DNA of 11,474 bases from an uncultured Bacilli bacterium (GCA_947631285.1 CANRKS010000025.1:1-11474), one strand, 5' to 3'; positions 1-6,115 are shown, counted from the first letter of the stretch. The notes: generated by a model from the sequence alone, not told the origin. Numbers and translations: made by a program.

Positions 1-48
1 AAAATCACTATAAAGCTTTATAAACACTGGGCTAAATGGTGATTTTTT
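1..48 (+). terminator. Terminator-like hairpin at the left edge
   Basis: AAAATCAC (1-8) is complementary to GTGATTTT (39-46), which runs into a six-T tract (43-48). Inside it lies a perfect 14-bp palindrome, TATAAAGCTTTATA (9-22). This looks like the intrinsic terminator of a gene lying to the left, with an extra internal hairpin. The upstream gene is not in the window, so its direction is inferred only from the T tract. It could also be the 3' end of a structured RNA. Confidence 0.45.
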
Positions 49-79
49 GCTTTAATAAGTACGAAACTCGGGTTATAAC

Positions 80-112
80 ACTATTTTAAGGAAAAAATGC
101 TTGTAAAATAGT
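80..112. repeat. 9-bp inverted repeat overlapping the sigma-like gene's promoter
   Basis: ACTATTTTA (80-88) and TAAAATAGT (104-112) are perfect inverted copies separated by 15 bases. The right arm overlaps the proposed -35 box (101-106). This position suits an operator for a dimeric regulator, but AT-rich DNA yields such repeats by chance fairly often. Confidence 0.35.
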
Positions 113-129
113 TTAAATTGTGCTAGGAT
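101..129 (+). promoter_or_regulatory. Predicted housekeeping promoter for the sigma-region-2 gene
   Basis: TTGTAA (101-106) is followed after 17 bp by TAGGAT (124-129), preceded by TG at 121-122 (extended -10). Transcription would begin near 136. That leaves a short leader carrying the ribosome binding site AAAAAAGGGGG (142-152), about 8 nt before the ATG at 161. Confidence 0.5.
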
Positions 130-160
130 ATTAACTAACTCAAAAAAGGGGGAATATTAA

Positions 161-598
161 ATGGCAAACTTAAGAAAATTAAGTGGTGAAGAATGTATAA
201 AATGCTTAAAAGTTTATAGAACTAATGGTGATGTTAGTGCTTTTGACATGTTAGTTATTTGTAATATGTGGAGAGTACGTAAATTAGCTAAAGAATTTTT
301 AGGCTTAGGTCTTTCCATTGCTGATTTAATTTCAGCAGGTAATATGGGATTAGTCGAAGCAATTAATAAGTGTGAACTTGATAGTGTTACTTCTGATTCA
401 TTTGGGGAATTAATAGATATCTATATTAGAAACGCTATGACTAAAGAATTACATCTTTTTGGTCAAAAAAAATGGATTAAGAGTTTAAGTTCTGTTATTG
501 ATTTAAATGATACGGAAAAAGCTAGTTTAGTTACTTCTGGTATTATGTTTGAAGATGAAATAGAGCCATTAGATAATAATCAAAAATTCCATATATAA
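161..598 (+). CDS. Sigma-70 region 2-like protein lacking regions 3 and 4
   Basis: This 145-aa protein resembles the core-binding half of a sigma-70 factor. Residues about 27-71 follow the region 2.1-2.2 pattern, with DLISAGNMGL (55-64) matching the family's DLIQEGNIGL, the part that binds the RNA polymerase beta' clamp. Residues about 80-98 align with regions 2.3-2.4 (IYIRNAMTKEL versus WWIRQAITRAI), but the aromatic residues that melt the -10 element are mostly gone. There is no region 3 or helix-turn-helix region 4: the protein ends in an acidic tail, and a terminator follows directly. Full-length sigma factors run from about 160 aa to well over 300 aa, so this is a short stand-alone domain. 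Its own ribosome binding site and promoter argue against a simple truncated pseudogene. It may act as half of a split sigma factor (B. subtilis RsoA is such a region-2-only protein), as a polymerase-binding regulator, or be a decaying sigma factor. The fold assignment is fairly firm; the role is inference. Confidence 0.7.
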   Translation: MANLRKLSGEECIKCLKVYRTNGDVSAFDMLVICNMWRVRKLAKEFLGLGLSIADLISAGNMGLVEAINKCELDSVTSDSFGELIDIYIRNAMTKELHLFGQKKWIKSLSSVIDLNDTEKASLVTSGIMFEDEIEPLDNNQKFHI

Positions 599-622
599 AA
601 AAAGCATCGTTTGATGCTTTTA
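599..622. terminator. Bidirectional terminator between convergent genes
   Basis: AAAGCATC (601-608), loop GTTT and GATGCTTT (613-620) form a perfect stem, extended by one A-T pair. The + strand ends in T4 and the - strand reads out into seven Ts. It therefore fits termination of both the sigma-like gene (stop 596-598) and the surface-protein gene on the other strand. Confidence 0.8.
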
Positions 623-631
623 AAATGCTTA

Positions 632-1375
632 TTAATTATATTTTTTATTTAAAATTGTGGCTCCTAAAATACTCATTAAAGAGATTATAAATAGAGCTTC
701 TATATAAGCAATATTATCAAAAGTATTAGGTGTTCCTAAATCAAAGATTTCATTTAATTCAACTAAAGTTAATTCATCACCAGCATGAATTGTTTCAACA
801 TCGCCATCAACAGTCATAATAGCATCGTCACTATCATTAGGAACCCATAATGTAGGATGATCATCATTTTCGGTAGTATTAACAATATCGGCATTATTTA
901 AAGTTAATTTATTTTGTTCTGTAACATTGCTTCCTTGACCTAATTCAATACCACCAAAGCCATTTCCTGAAACGTCAATTGTTCCGACGAAAGTTACATT
1001 TGAACCATTTATAAGAAGACCAGCATTAGCACCAGTTAATTTAATGTCTTTTAAAGTACCAGTGGTTTTATAGAATTGAAGAACATAAATTCCTCCCCAA
1101 ACAGTATTATCCTTACTGCCTTTTGCTCCAAAAGTACCGACATATTTGATGGTATGATTTGCTCCATCAATTGTTACACTTCTAGTTATATTAATTTTTT
1201 CTGTTGTTTCAATATCACTTCCTAAAATAATGGTATCGATATCATTATTTTTTAAGGCACTTTTTAATTCGTCTTGATTATTAACAGTATAGCTTTCGGC
1301 ATGAACATTCATGATAGGAAGTAGCATTATTGTCATTAAAAATAATGTTATTCCTAAACATAATTTTTTGCGCAT
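632..1375 (-). CDS. Secreted beta-helix (Pectate_lyase_5-like) surface protein with C-terminal anchor
   Basis: This 247-aa exported protein starts with a classical signal peptide (MRKK, hydrophobic 7-21, probable cleavage after VHA at 24-26). Residues about 28-75, with a DELKSAL segment, an IILGSDI strand and VTIDGANHTI, match the opening of pectate-lyase-like adhesive domains. They are followed by beta-rich, Asn/Gly-rich turns to about 200, suggesting a small right-handed beta-helix. No catalytic pectate lyase residues are evident, so an adhesive or structural role is likelier than an enzymatic one. The C terminus has the layout of a wall-sorting signal: TPNTFDN (215-221), a hydrophobic span (224-242) and the charged tail KKYN. 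The motif is not canonical LPXTG, so sortase anchoring is inference; it could simply be a membrane anchor. The start is supported by AGGAGG (complement of 1382-1387), 6 nt upstream. A possible -10, TATAAA, lies at the complement of 1421-1426, with no clear -35. The gene is monocistronic. Confidence 0.75.
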   Translation of the reverse strand: MRKKLCLGITLFLMTIMLLPIMNVHAESYTVNNQDELKSALKNNDIDTIILGSDIETTEKINITRSVTIDGANHTIKYVGTFGAKGSKDNTVWGGIYVLQFYKTTGTLKDIKLTGANAGLLINGSNVTFVGTIDVSGNGFGGIELGQGSNVTEQNKLTLNNADIVNTTENDDHPTLWVPNDSDDAIMTVDGDVETIHAGDELTLVELNEIFDLGTPNTFDNIAYIEALFIISLMSILGATILNKKYN

Positions 1376-1441
1376 TTTTTATCCTCCTTCCCTACTAATA
1401 TTTTTTCCTAACCAACTATTTTTATACTTTTATCAAATATT

Positions 1442-1478
1442 AAAAAAAGCCCATAAATAGAGCGTTAGAGCTTAATGG
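1442..1478 (-). terminator. Weak terminator-like hairpin on the minus strand
   Basis: Read on the minus strand, CCATTAA (complement of 1472-1478) can pair with TTATGG (complement of 1452-1457) with one bulge. This is followed by GC and seven Ts (complement of 1442-1448). No gene ends here on that strand, so it would terminate antisense transcription or a small RNA started near 1490-1520. It is weakly supported. Confidence 0.25.
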
Positions 1479-1481
1479 TAT

Positions 1482-1520
1482 AAATTGTCAAATGTAATTA
1501 TTTTCTAAAATTCGTCAAAT
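1482..1520. repeat. Imperfect direct repeat upstream of the FabG-like gene
   Basis: AAATTGTCAAAT (1482-1493) and AAATTCGTCAAAT (1508-1520) are near-identical direct repeats about 26-27 bp apart. The second ends 15 bp before the -35 box of the downstream gene. The spacing is between two and three helical turns, compatible with an activator or repressor site, but nothing identifies a regulator. Confidence 0.3.
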
Positions 1521-1535
1521 AAGATTAATTTAGGA

Positions 1536-1564
1536 TAGACAATAAAAAATAAAAATGATATAAA
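1536..1564 (+). promoter_or_regulatory. Predicted promoter for the FabG-like gene
   Basis: TAGACA (1536-1541), a 17-bp spacer and TATAAA (1559-1564) preceded by TGA (extended -10) form a good housekeeping promoter. Transcription would begin near 1571. This leaves only about 10 nt before an ATG at 1582 but a normal leader for the ATG at 1600, which supports the later start. Confidence 0.6.
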
Positions 1565-1599
1565 ATAGACAAAAGACATAAATGAGAAAAGAGGTTTAT

Positions 1600-2343
1600 A
1601 TGTTAGATTTAGAAAACAAAATTGTTATTATAACGGGAGGTACTAGAGGCATTGGATTGGAAACCGCTAAGTCTTTTGCGAAAGAAAAAGCTAAAGTTAT
1701 TATATTTGGTTCTAAAAAAGAATCAGTAGATAAAGCCTTGATTTCTTTAAGTGAGGAAGGATTTAACGTTGAAGGATACTTTCCTAATTTAAATAGTTAT
1801 GAAGAGGTAGAAAAGGTAATTAAAGAAATACATGACAAATATGGAAAAATAGATGTTTTAATTAATAATGCAGGAATTTCGGCCAATAAAAAAATTGAAG
1901 ATACTACTAGTGATGACTTTAAAAGCATTATGGATTTAAATGTTAATGCTATGTTTAATGTTACTAAAGCGGTTGTACCTTATATGAAAGAGAAAAAGGA
2001 GGGAGTAATATTAAATACTAGTTCAATGGTTAGTATTTATGGGCAACCATCGGGAGTTGGCTATCCAGCATCAAAGTTTGCCGTGAATGGTTTAACTAAA
2101 TCATTAGCGCGAGAACTAGCACCATTTAATATAAGAGTAAATGCCGTAGCACCTGGAATAATCAAAACAGATATGGTTGCTAATTTACCTAAAGAAATGA
2201 TTGAGCCATTAATAAAAACTATTCCTTTAGGAAGAATTGGGGAACCAGAAGATATTGCTAATGCCTTTATGTTTTTAGCAAGCCCTATGGCAAGTTATAT
2301 AACGGGAGTTATTTTACAAGTGGATGGATCCGCGAGAAATTAA
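1600..2343 (+). CDS. fabG: FabG-like short-chain dehydrogenase/reductase
   Basis: This 247-aa protein is a classical SDR of the length and sequence style of 3-oxoacyl-ACP reductase (FabG), which reduces 3-oxoacyl-ACP to 3-hydroxyacyl-ACP with NADPH in fatty acid elongation. Visible landmarks are the nucleotide-binding motif TGGTRGIG (12-19), NNAG (89-92), Asn114, catalytic Ser142, Tyr155 and Lys159 (YPASK), the PG motif after the catalytic segment (185-186), and the C-terminal ITGVILQVDG. I chose the ATG at 1600 over the in-frame ATG at 1582. AAAAGAGG (1587-1594) is a ribosome binding site for the former, the promoter leaves almost no leader for the latter, and FabG proteins usually begin this close to the Rossmann strand. 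The gene stands alone with its own promoter rather than in a fab cluster. The true substrate may therefore be another ketone or alcohol; the FabG label is by family resemblance. Confidence 0.85.
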   Translation: MLDLENKIVIITGGTRGIGLETAKSFAKEKAKVIIFGSKKESVDKALISLSEEGFNVEGYFPNLNSYEEVEKVIKEIHDKYGKIDVLINNAGISANKKIEDTTSDDFKSIMDLNVNAMFNVTKAVVPYMKEKKEGVILNTSSMVSIYGQPSGVGYPASKFAVNGLTKSLARELAPFNIRVNAVAPGIIKTDMVANLPKEMIEPLIKTIPLGRIGEPEDIANAFMFLASPMASYITGVILQVDGSARN

Positions 2344-2346
2344 GAA

Positions 2347-2628
2347 TTAAAGGTTATATTTAAGAAGAGAAATCTTCTTGTTATAATAAATATGCCTAAA
2401 CTCAATTGCGTAAATTATACGTATATTATATATAGGAAGAGATTCGTTGAATTTTTTTGAAGAGTATACAGAACCTTGGTCGGTGTGAAGAATAAGAGTG
2501 AGGTCTTTATATTCTTCTTTTTTAGTGATTAAATCATTAAGGGCGAAGATGATAAGAATTGGGATCTCTTTTTTTATGAATTTTTTTACAACGCCACTTA
2601 CAACAAAACGATGATTAAAAATTGACAC
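2347..2628 (-). pseudogene. Decayed IS3-family transposase (OrfB) fragment
   Basis: The minus strand encodes about 93 codons from a GTG. Their middle, LTLILHTDQGSVYSSKKFNE followed by a YNI segment, is typical of the integrase core of IS3-family OrfB transposases; the HTDQGS aspartate is the second residue of the DDE triad. Upstream, FNHR and the ALNDLI segment also follow the family, but the first catalytic Asp and everything before it are missing. After YNIR the expected SMSR and TPTDN block is absent in frame. Single-base shifts near 2400-2425 would restore parts of it, suggesting frameshift decay. With about 280 of the usual 800-900 coding bases, no OrfA and no recognisable terminal inverted repeats, it cannot be functional. 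It fills the gap between the fabG stop and the promoter of the surface-protein gene. Confidence 0.7.
2362..2379 (+). terminator. Hairpin downstream of the FabG-like gene
   Basis: AAGAAGA (2362-2368), loop GAAA and TCTTCTT (2373-2379) form a perfect 7-bp stem 18 nt after the fabG stop. The following GTTATAAT is a poor U tract, so it may be a weak terminator or mainly a 3' stabilising hairpin. It overlaps the end of the transposase remnant. Confidence 0.4.
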
Positions 2629-2647
2629 TGGGGGGGTGTTATATAAT
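2622..2647 (+). promoter_or_regulatory. Promoter with short 14-bp spacer containing a G7 tract
   Basis: A perfect TTGACA (2622-2627) and a perfect TATAAT (2642-2647) face the 529-aa surface-protein gene, but only 14 bp separate them, including seven consecutive Gs (2630-2636). Seventeen bp is the usual optimum. Homopolymeric G or C tracts between promoter boxes are a known phase-variation device in other bacteria (Neisseria porA, for example). As written this promoter should be weak; adding two to four Gs would bring it into the good range. The -35 box lies at the edge of the transposase remnant. The boxes are seen directly; switching is inference. Confidence 0.5.
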
Positions 2648-2662
2648 AACCATATAGAATAT

Positions 2663-2702
2663 AGGAGGCGTTGTTAGTAATAACAATTATTAACAATAAT
2701 AG
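2663..2702 (+). promoter_or_regulatory. Distant Shine-Dalgarno and two hairpins before the surface-protein start
   Basis: AGGAGG (2663-2668) is the only good ribosome binding site, yet the first usable in-frame ATG is at 2703, 34 nt away; an in-frame TAA at 2691-2693 excludes earlier starts. The gap is filled by two adjacent small hairpins: TTGTTA/TAACAA (2671-2676 with 2681-2686) and TTATT/AATAA (2687-2691 with 2695-2699). Folding both would leave an effective spacing of about 5 nt to the ATG at 2703. The stems are AT-rich and weak, so this is a hypothesis. Confidence 0.35.
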
Positions 2703-4292
2703 ATGGTTATGAGTGAAGAAAATAGAAAAAAGACTTTAATAGGAAGTATAATAGGTGTTGTAACTTTAGTAATCGTAGTAGTCGGGGCAACTTATGCCTT
2801 CTTTTCTTTAAATGTAAGTGGAGATGCCACGAATACTAATATAAATATTGAAACAGGTAGTGCCGATGCAGTGTCAATAGAGCCAGGTGTAAAAAATATG
2901 CACATTAATTTAGCTGTTTCTGATATGGCATCAAATAGTCCATTAAAAGCATATTATGCTACCGATGTTTTAAGCGAAAAATACAAAACAGATATAGAAG
3001 CAGGGACCTTAACATTTGCCACCATAACTAGCACCAATAAAGAAGAAAGTAATTGTACCGCTAAAGTAACAATAACGATGGATACAAGTACTGATTCTAT
3101 GGGTAAAGTATTACAAGAAGGAGATGCTGAAGTATATATAAAATCAGATAAAACTGAAGAAGCAATAGATTTGCATGATTTATTAAGTGAAGAAATATCA
3201 TCTTTAGTAACAAAAGAAATAGAAGTAGAGATAAGTGTAAGTGCTAGTACTTCATCATTAATAAAAGGATATTTAAAAATAAACAATACAGAAATAGATC
3301 AATCATATTTAGCAGGTAAAACCTTAAATATTACGATAACAGTGAATAATTTAGTATGTGAAGAAAAATCAGCTATAGAACAAATATTAGCCAATAGTAC
3401 AAGCGGGACATTAGAAAGTGCTGAAGCATTAGAGGCCAGAAATAAAGAATTAGAAGCATCCGGAGTAGCGGAAGAAGACTTAGATACCTTAAGGAGATTT
3501 GTGGGGACAACAACAGAAGTAACAGATAACTATATATGTTTTGGCACAGATGATAAAGATACATGTAAAAATAATTTAGACCAATACATGTATCGAATCA
3601 TCGGGATAGATGAAGCAAATAATCAAATAAAAGTCATAAAAGCTACTAAAATAGTTAAAGGAACAATATATAGATTTCGTTGGCATTATGTTTACTTGGG
3701 TTCTGAGAAATGGGACCAATCAGATTTATATAAAGCTTTAAACAATAAACCAATTGTTACATCAAGCGAATCGGCAGAAGAAATGTATACAGAAAGTTTT
3801 ATAGGAAGTATGTACTATAGTTATATGCAAGATGAAACTTGGACAAACTTAATAGTTAAAAATCCAACTTGGTATGATGGAGAAGATTTAACAATATATA
3901 CAGTTGAAAGAAGTTATGTACAAGAAAGATCAATAAAATTAGAAAATGGTGATTCAATTGGGCTAATGTATGCCAGTGATTATTTATATGCTGGAGAGCA
4001 AGATACAATCAATTGGCTGTTTATAGCAAATGGCTTAAATGGAATACCAAATACAGGAAGTCCAAGTGCAGGGACACTGCAACAACCAACAGCCGAGTCT
4101 GAATGGACGTTAAATAATGAGAATACGTCTAATCAAAGCTATGCTTTTTCTGTAGATGAACGTGGAACAGTAGAAGCCGTGAGAAGGGACTATAATCATG
4201 CAGTTCGGCCATCCTTTTATCTAACACTTAATAATATAACGTTAAGGGGAAAAGGAATAATTAGTAATCCATATATAATTAAATTTAATTAA
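2703..4292 (+). CDS. Large surface/secreted protein with SipW-type signal peptide and VRPxFYL C-terminal domain
   Basis: This 529-aa protein has a short basic N terminus, one hydrophobic span (12-28) and then GATYAFFS (28-35), the hallmark of signal peptides handled by SipW-type signal peptidases (TasA and CalY carry comparable motifs). Residues about 40-220 are beta-rich and Thr/Ser/Asn-rich, as in TasA/camelysin-like filament proteins. A helical, Glu/Ala-rich linker (about 222-266) leads to a second domain. That domain has a Cys pair (279 and 288), MYRIIGID (296-303) and a C-terminal AVRPSFYL (500-507) plus SNPYIIKF ending, a layout common in multicopy surface proteins of gut Bacillota. There is no C-terminal anchor, so it is probably released or polymerised outside the cell. 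The ATG at 2709 is an alternative start, dropping two residues. The gene is monocistronic, ends at a strong terminator, and lacks a close ribosome binding site. Export is a confident call; the biochemical role is unknown. Confidence 0.75.
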   Translation: MVMSEENRKKTLIGSIIGVVTLVIVVVGATYAFFSLNVSGDATNTNINIETGSADAVSIEPGVKNMHINLAVSDMASNSPLKAYYATDVLSEKYKTDIEAGTLTFATITSTNKEESNCTAKVTITMDTSTDSMGKVLQEGDAEVYIKSDKTEEAIDLHDLLSEEISSLVTKEIEVEISVSASTSSLIKGYLKINNTEIDQSYLAGKTLNITITVNNLVCEEKSAIEQILANSTSGTLESAEALEARNKELEASGVAEEDLDTLRRFVGTTTEVTDNYICFGTDDKDTCKNNLDQYMYRIIGIDEANNQIKVIKATKIVKGTIYRFRWHYVYLGSEKWDQSDLYKALNNKPIVTSSESAEEMYTESFIGSMYYSYMQDETWTNLIVKNPTWYDGEDLTIYTVERSYVQERSIKLENGDSIGLMYASDYLYAGEQDTINWLFIANGLNGIPNTGSPSAGTLQQPTAESEWTLNNENTSNQSYAFSVDERGTVEAVRRDYNHAVRPSFYLTLNNITLRGKGIISNPYIIKFN

Positions 4293-4293
4293 A

Positions 4294-4341
4294 AATAAAA
4301 ACAGCTAATATAATTAAAAATATATTTTGCTGTTTTATTTT
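4294..4341. terminator. Long bidirectional terminator between convergent genes
   Basis: AAAACAGC (4298-4305) pairs with GCTGTTTT (4329-4336). An inner stem of AATATA (4308-4313) with TATATT (4321-4326) and A/T-rich flanks extend it on both sides. T-rich tracts exist on both strands, which fits ending the surface-protein gene on + and the dehydrogenase gene (stop at 4351-4353) on -. Confidence 0.75.
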
Positions 4342-4350
4342 GGAAAAATT

Positions 4351-5271
4351 TTAACCCATAACTTGTCCACCATTAACGTGCATTATTTGACCTGTCATAT
4401 AACTAGAGTCATCACTAGCTAAGAAAACGAAAGTAGGCCCTAGCTCATAAGGCATGGCGCCTCTAGCCATCGCGGCATCACTTCCTAAGGAAGGAATTTT
4501 TTCTTTGACCCAACATCCTGGTTGTAAAGGAGTCCAAAAAAATCCTGGAGCAATAGCATTAACCCGAATATTTTTTAAAGCCAAATTACGTGCTAAACTT
4601 CTAGTAAATCCTACAATTGCTCCTTTAGAGGCTACATAATCAATTAGCTCTGGCTCACCAAAGAAAGTTGTTACACTTGTTAAATTGATAATGCTGTCTT
4701 TACTATGAAGATATGGTAAAACTTCTTTAGTTAAATAAAACATAGAATAAACATTAACTTTCATGGTTTTATCTAATTGCTCATCAGTAATATCTTCCAG
4801 TTTATCTTGTTGATATTGAACACCAGCATTATTAACTAAAATATTAATTTGGCCAAATCTTTCTAAAGTTTTTTTAACTATTTCTTGTGAAAATTTTTTC
4901 TCTCTTAAATCGCCTTTTAATAAAAGACATTCGCCTCCTAATGACTCGATATATTTTTTAGTTAAAAAAGCATCTTTATCTTCATTAAAATAAGGGATAA
5001 CTACTTTAGCTCCTTCTTTAATGAAAAAAATGGCTGCTGTTTTTCCCAGTCCACTATCACCACCCGTAATAATGGCCACTTTTCCTTTTAATTTTCCACT
5101 TCCCTTATATTTAGGATTATCAAAAATAGGTAAGGGATCCATTAAATATTCGTATGCCGGCTGTCCATTTTGCTCCTGCATCGGAGCCATGATTTTATAA
5201 ATGGTACTTTTAATTCCCCAATCTTTTCCATATTGATAATAATTATTACCAAATTTATATTGGTATTTCAT
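4351..5271 (-). CDS. GSP39/YhdF-like short-chain dehydrogenase
   Basis: This 306-aa NAD(P)-dependent SDR belongs to the group typified by B. subtilis general stress protein 39 (YdaD) and YhdF/YhxC, often annotated as glucose 1-dehydrogenase-like or uncharacterised oxidoreductases. An N-terminal extension of about 60 residues precedes the Rossmann fold and contains DNPKYKGSGKL (51-61), characteristic of this group. TGGDSGLG (69-76) binds the cofactor, NNAG (147-150) follows, and the catalytic residues are Ser199, Tyr212 and Lys216 (YVASK). TPL after the PG motif (247-249), LASDDSSYMTGQ (284-295) and HVNGG (298-302) are also group-typical. The start is set by AGGAGG (complement of 5279-5284), 7 nt upstream. 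In B. subtilis, YdaD is part of the general stress response; the substrate remains unclear. The gene is divergent from ku with 97 bp between starts, so shared stress regulation is possible but not shown. Family placement is strong. Confidence 0.88.
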   Translation of the reverse strand: MKYQYKFGNNYYQYGKDWGIKSTIYKIMAPMQEQNGQPAYEYLMDPLPIFDNPKYKGSGKLKGKVAIITGGDSGLGKTAAIFFIKEGAKVVIPYFNEDKDAFLTKKYIESLGGECLLLKGDLREKKFSQEIVKKTLERFGQINILVNNAGVQYQQDKLEDITDEQLDKTMKVNVYSMFYLTKEVLPYLHSKDSIINLTSVTTFFGEPELIDYVASKGAIVGFTRSLARNLALKNIRVNAIAPGFFWTPLQPGCWVKEKIPSLGSDAAMARGAMPYELGPTFVFLASDDSSYMTGQIMHVNGGQVMG

Positions 5272-5368
5272 TTGTCTATCCTCCTTTTTTAATTTATGCT
5301 TTTTTAATTTTAAGGTTATTAATACATAAAAATATTGGCTAAAGTAAATAATATAATTGGTGAGTCTT

Positions 5369-6115
5369 ATGCCTAATATTCATAATAATATTTCTTTTGG
5401 TCTTGTAAATATTCCGGTAATAATGAATCCTTTAATTAAAGACAATGATACTTCTTTTAATCAACTACATAAAAAATGTTTAAATAGAATTCACTATGTT
5501 AAATATTGTGATCATTGTAAAAGTGAAGTTAAAGAAAAGGATATTATTAAAGGATATGAATATGAAAAAGATCGTTTTCTTACTTTTCCTAAAGAAGAAT
5601 TAAATAAATTAAAACCAGAAAATGAAAAAGAAATAGAAATAGTCTCTTTTGTAGATATAAAAGAAATAGATCCTATATATTATGAAAGAAGTTATATTTT
5701 AAAAGCCGAAAAAAATAGTAAAGCTTATGATCTTTTTTGTGAAGCTTTAAAGAAAGTTAAAAAAGGTGCTTTAGCTAAGACTGTTATTGGTAATAAATTT
5801 TATTATTGTCTTTTAAGATTTGCTCCGTATGGGATTGTAATGACAACTCTTTTCTTTAATGAAGAAGTATTAAAACCAGATGATTTAAAAAAGGGAAAGA
5901 TTAAAGAAAAAGAATTAGAATTGGCTATTAAATTAATTGAAGAGCGAAGTAGTAAATTTGAACCAGAAAAATATGAAGATGAATATCAAAATAATATTAA
6001 AGATGCCATAGTTGATAAATTAAATGGTCAAAAAGTTAAAACTGTTAAGAAAAGCTCTAAAAGACAAATTAATGATTTAATGGAAGCTTTAGAAAAGAGT
6101 TTAAAGAAGAAATGA
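5369..6115 (+). CDS. ku: Ku family DNA end-binding protein (NHEJ)
   Basis: Bacterial Ku forms a homodimeric ring that threads onto double-strand break ends and recruits LigD for non-homologous end joining. The 248-aa product has the family's opening ISFGLVNIPV (8-17), the HKKC...IHYVKYCDHC segment (34-50) with a CxxC, the KGYEYEKDRF block (61-70) equivalent to KGYEYxKgqY, YYERSYIL (104-111), ALAKTVIGN (134-142) and a LxxRFAPYGIVMTTLFF core (about 148-163). A Lys-rich C-terminal tail (about 216-248) is typical for DNA and ligase contacts. I chose ATG 5369 because GGTGAG (5359-5364) is a suitable ribosome binding site and ISFGLVNIPV then falls close to the N terminus; TTG at 5357 and GTG at 5360 are in-frame alternatives. 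The TGA stop overlaps the ligase ATG by ATGA (6112-6115), so the two are translationally coupled. A TATAAT at 5352-5357 lies too close to be an obvious promoter for this start. Confidence 0.93.
   Translation: MPNIHNNISFGLVNIPVIMNPLIKDNDTSFNQLHKKCLNRIHYVKYCDHCKSEVKEKDIIKGYEYEKDRFLTFPKEELNKLKPENEKEIEIVSFVDIKEIDPIYYERSYILKAEKNSKAYDLFCEALKKVKKGALAKTVIGNKFYYCLLRFAPYGIVMTTLFFNEEVLKPDDLKKGKIKEKELELAIKLIEERSSKFEPEKYEDEYQNNIKDAIVDKLNGQKVKTVKKSSKRQINDLMEALEKSLKKK

Noticed and set aside
1..160. tRNA, riboswitch or other known structured RNA at the left edge
   Set aside because: No cloverleaf, CCA end or riboswitch core is recognisable; a terminator-like hairpin explains the pairing.
632..1375. Active pectate lyase
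   Set aside because: Only the repeat-like beta-helix wording matches; no catalytic or calcium-binding residue cluster of pectate lyases is visible.
2613..2640. Terminal inverted repeat of the IS3 element at the G tract
   Set aside because: The remnant's edge corresponds to the interior of OrfB near the first catalytic Asp, not to the end of an element, and no partner repeat is found on the other side.
2954..3564. Minus-strand open frames inside the 529-aa surface gene
   Set aside because: They lack ribosome binding sites and domain-like sequence and lie opposite a clearly coding frame, so they are shadows.
4454..4639. Plus-strand open frame inside the GSP39-like dehydrogenase gene
   Set aside because: It is a shadow opposite conserved SDR sequence containing the PG motif and its flanks.
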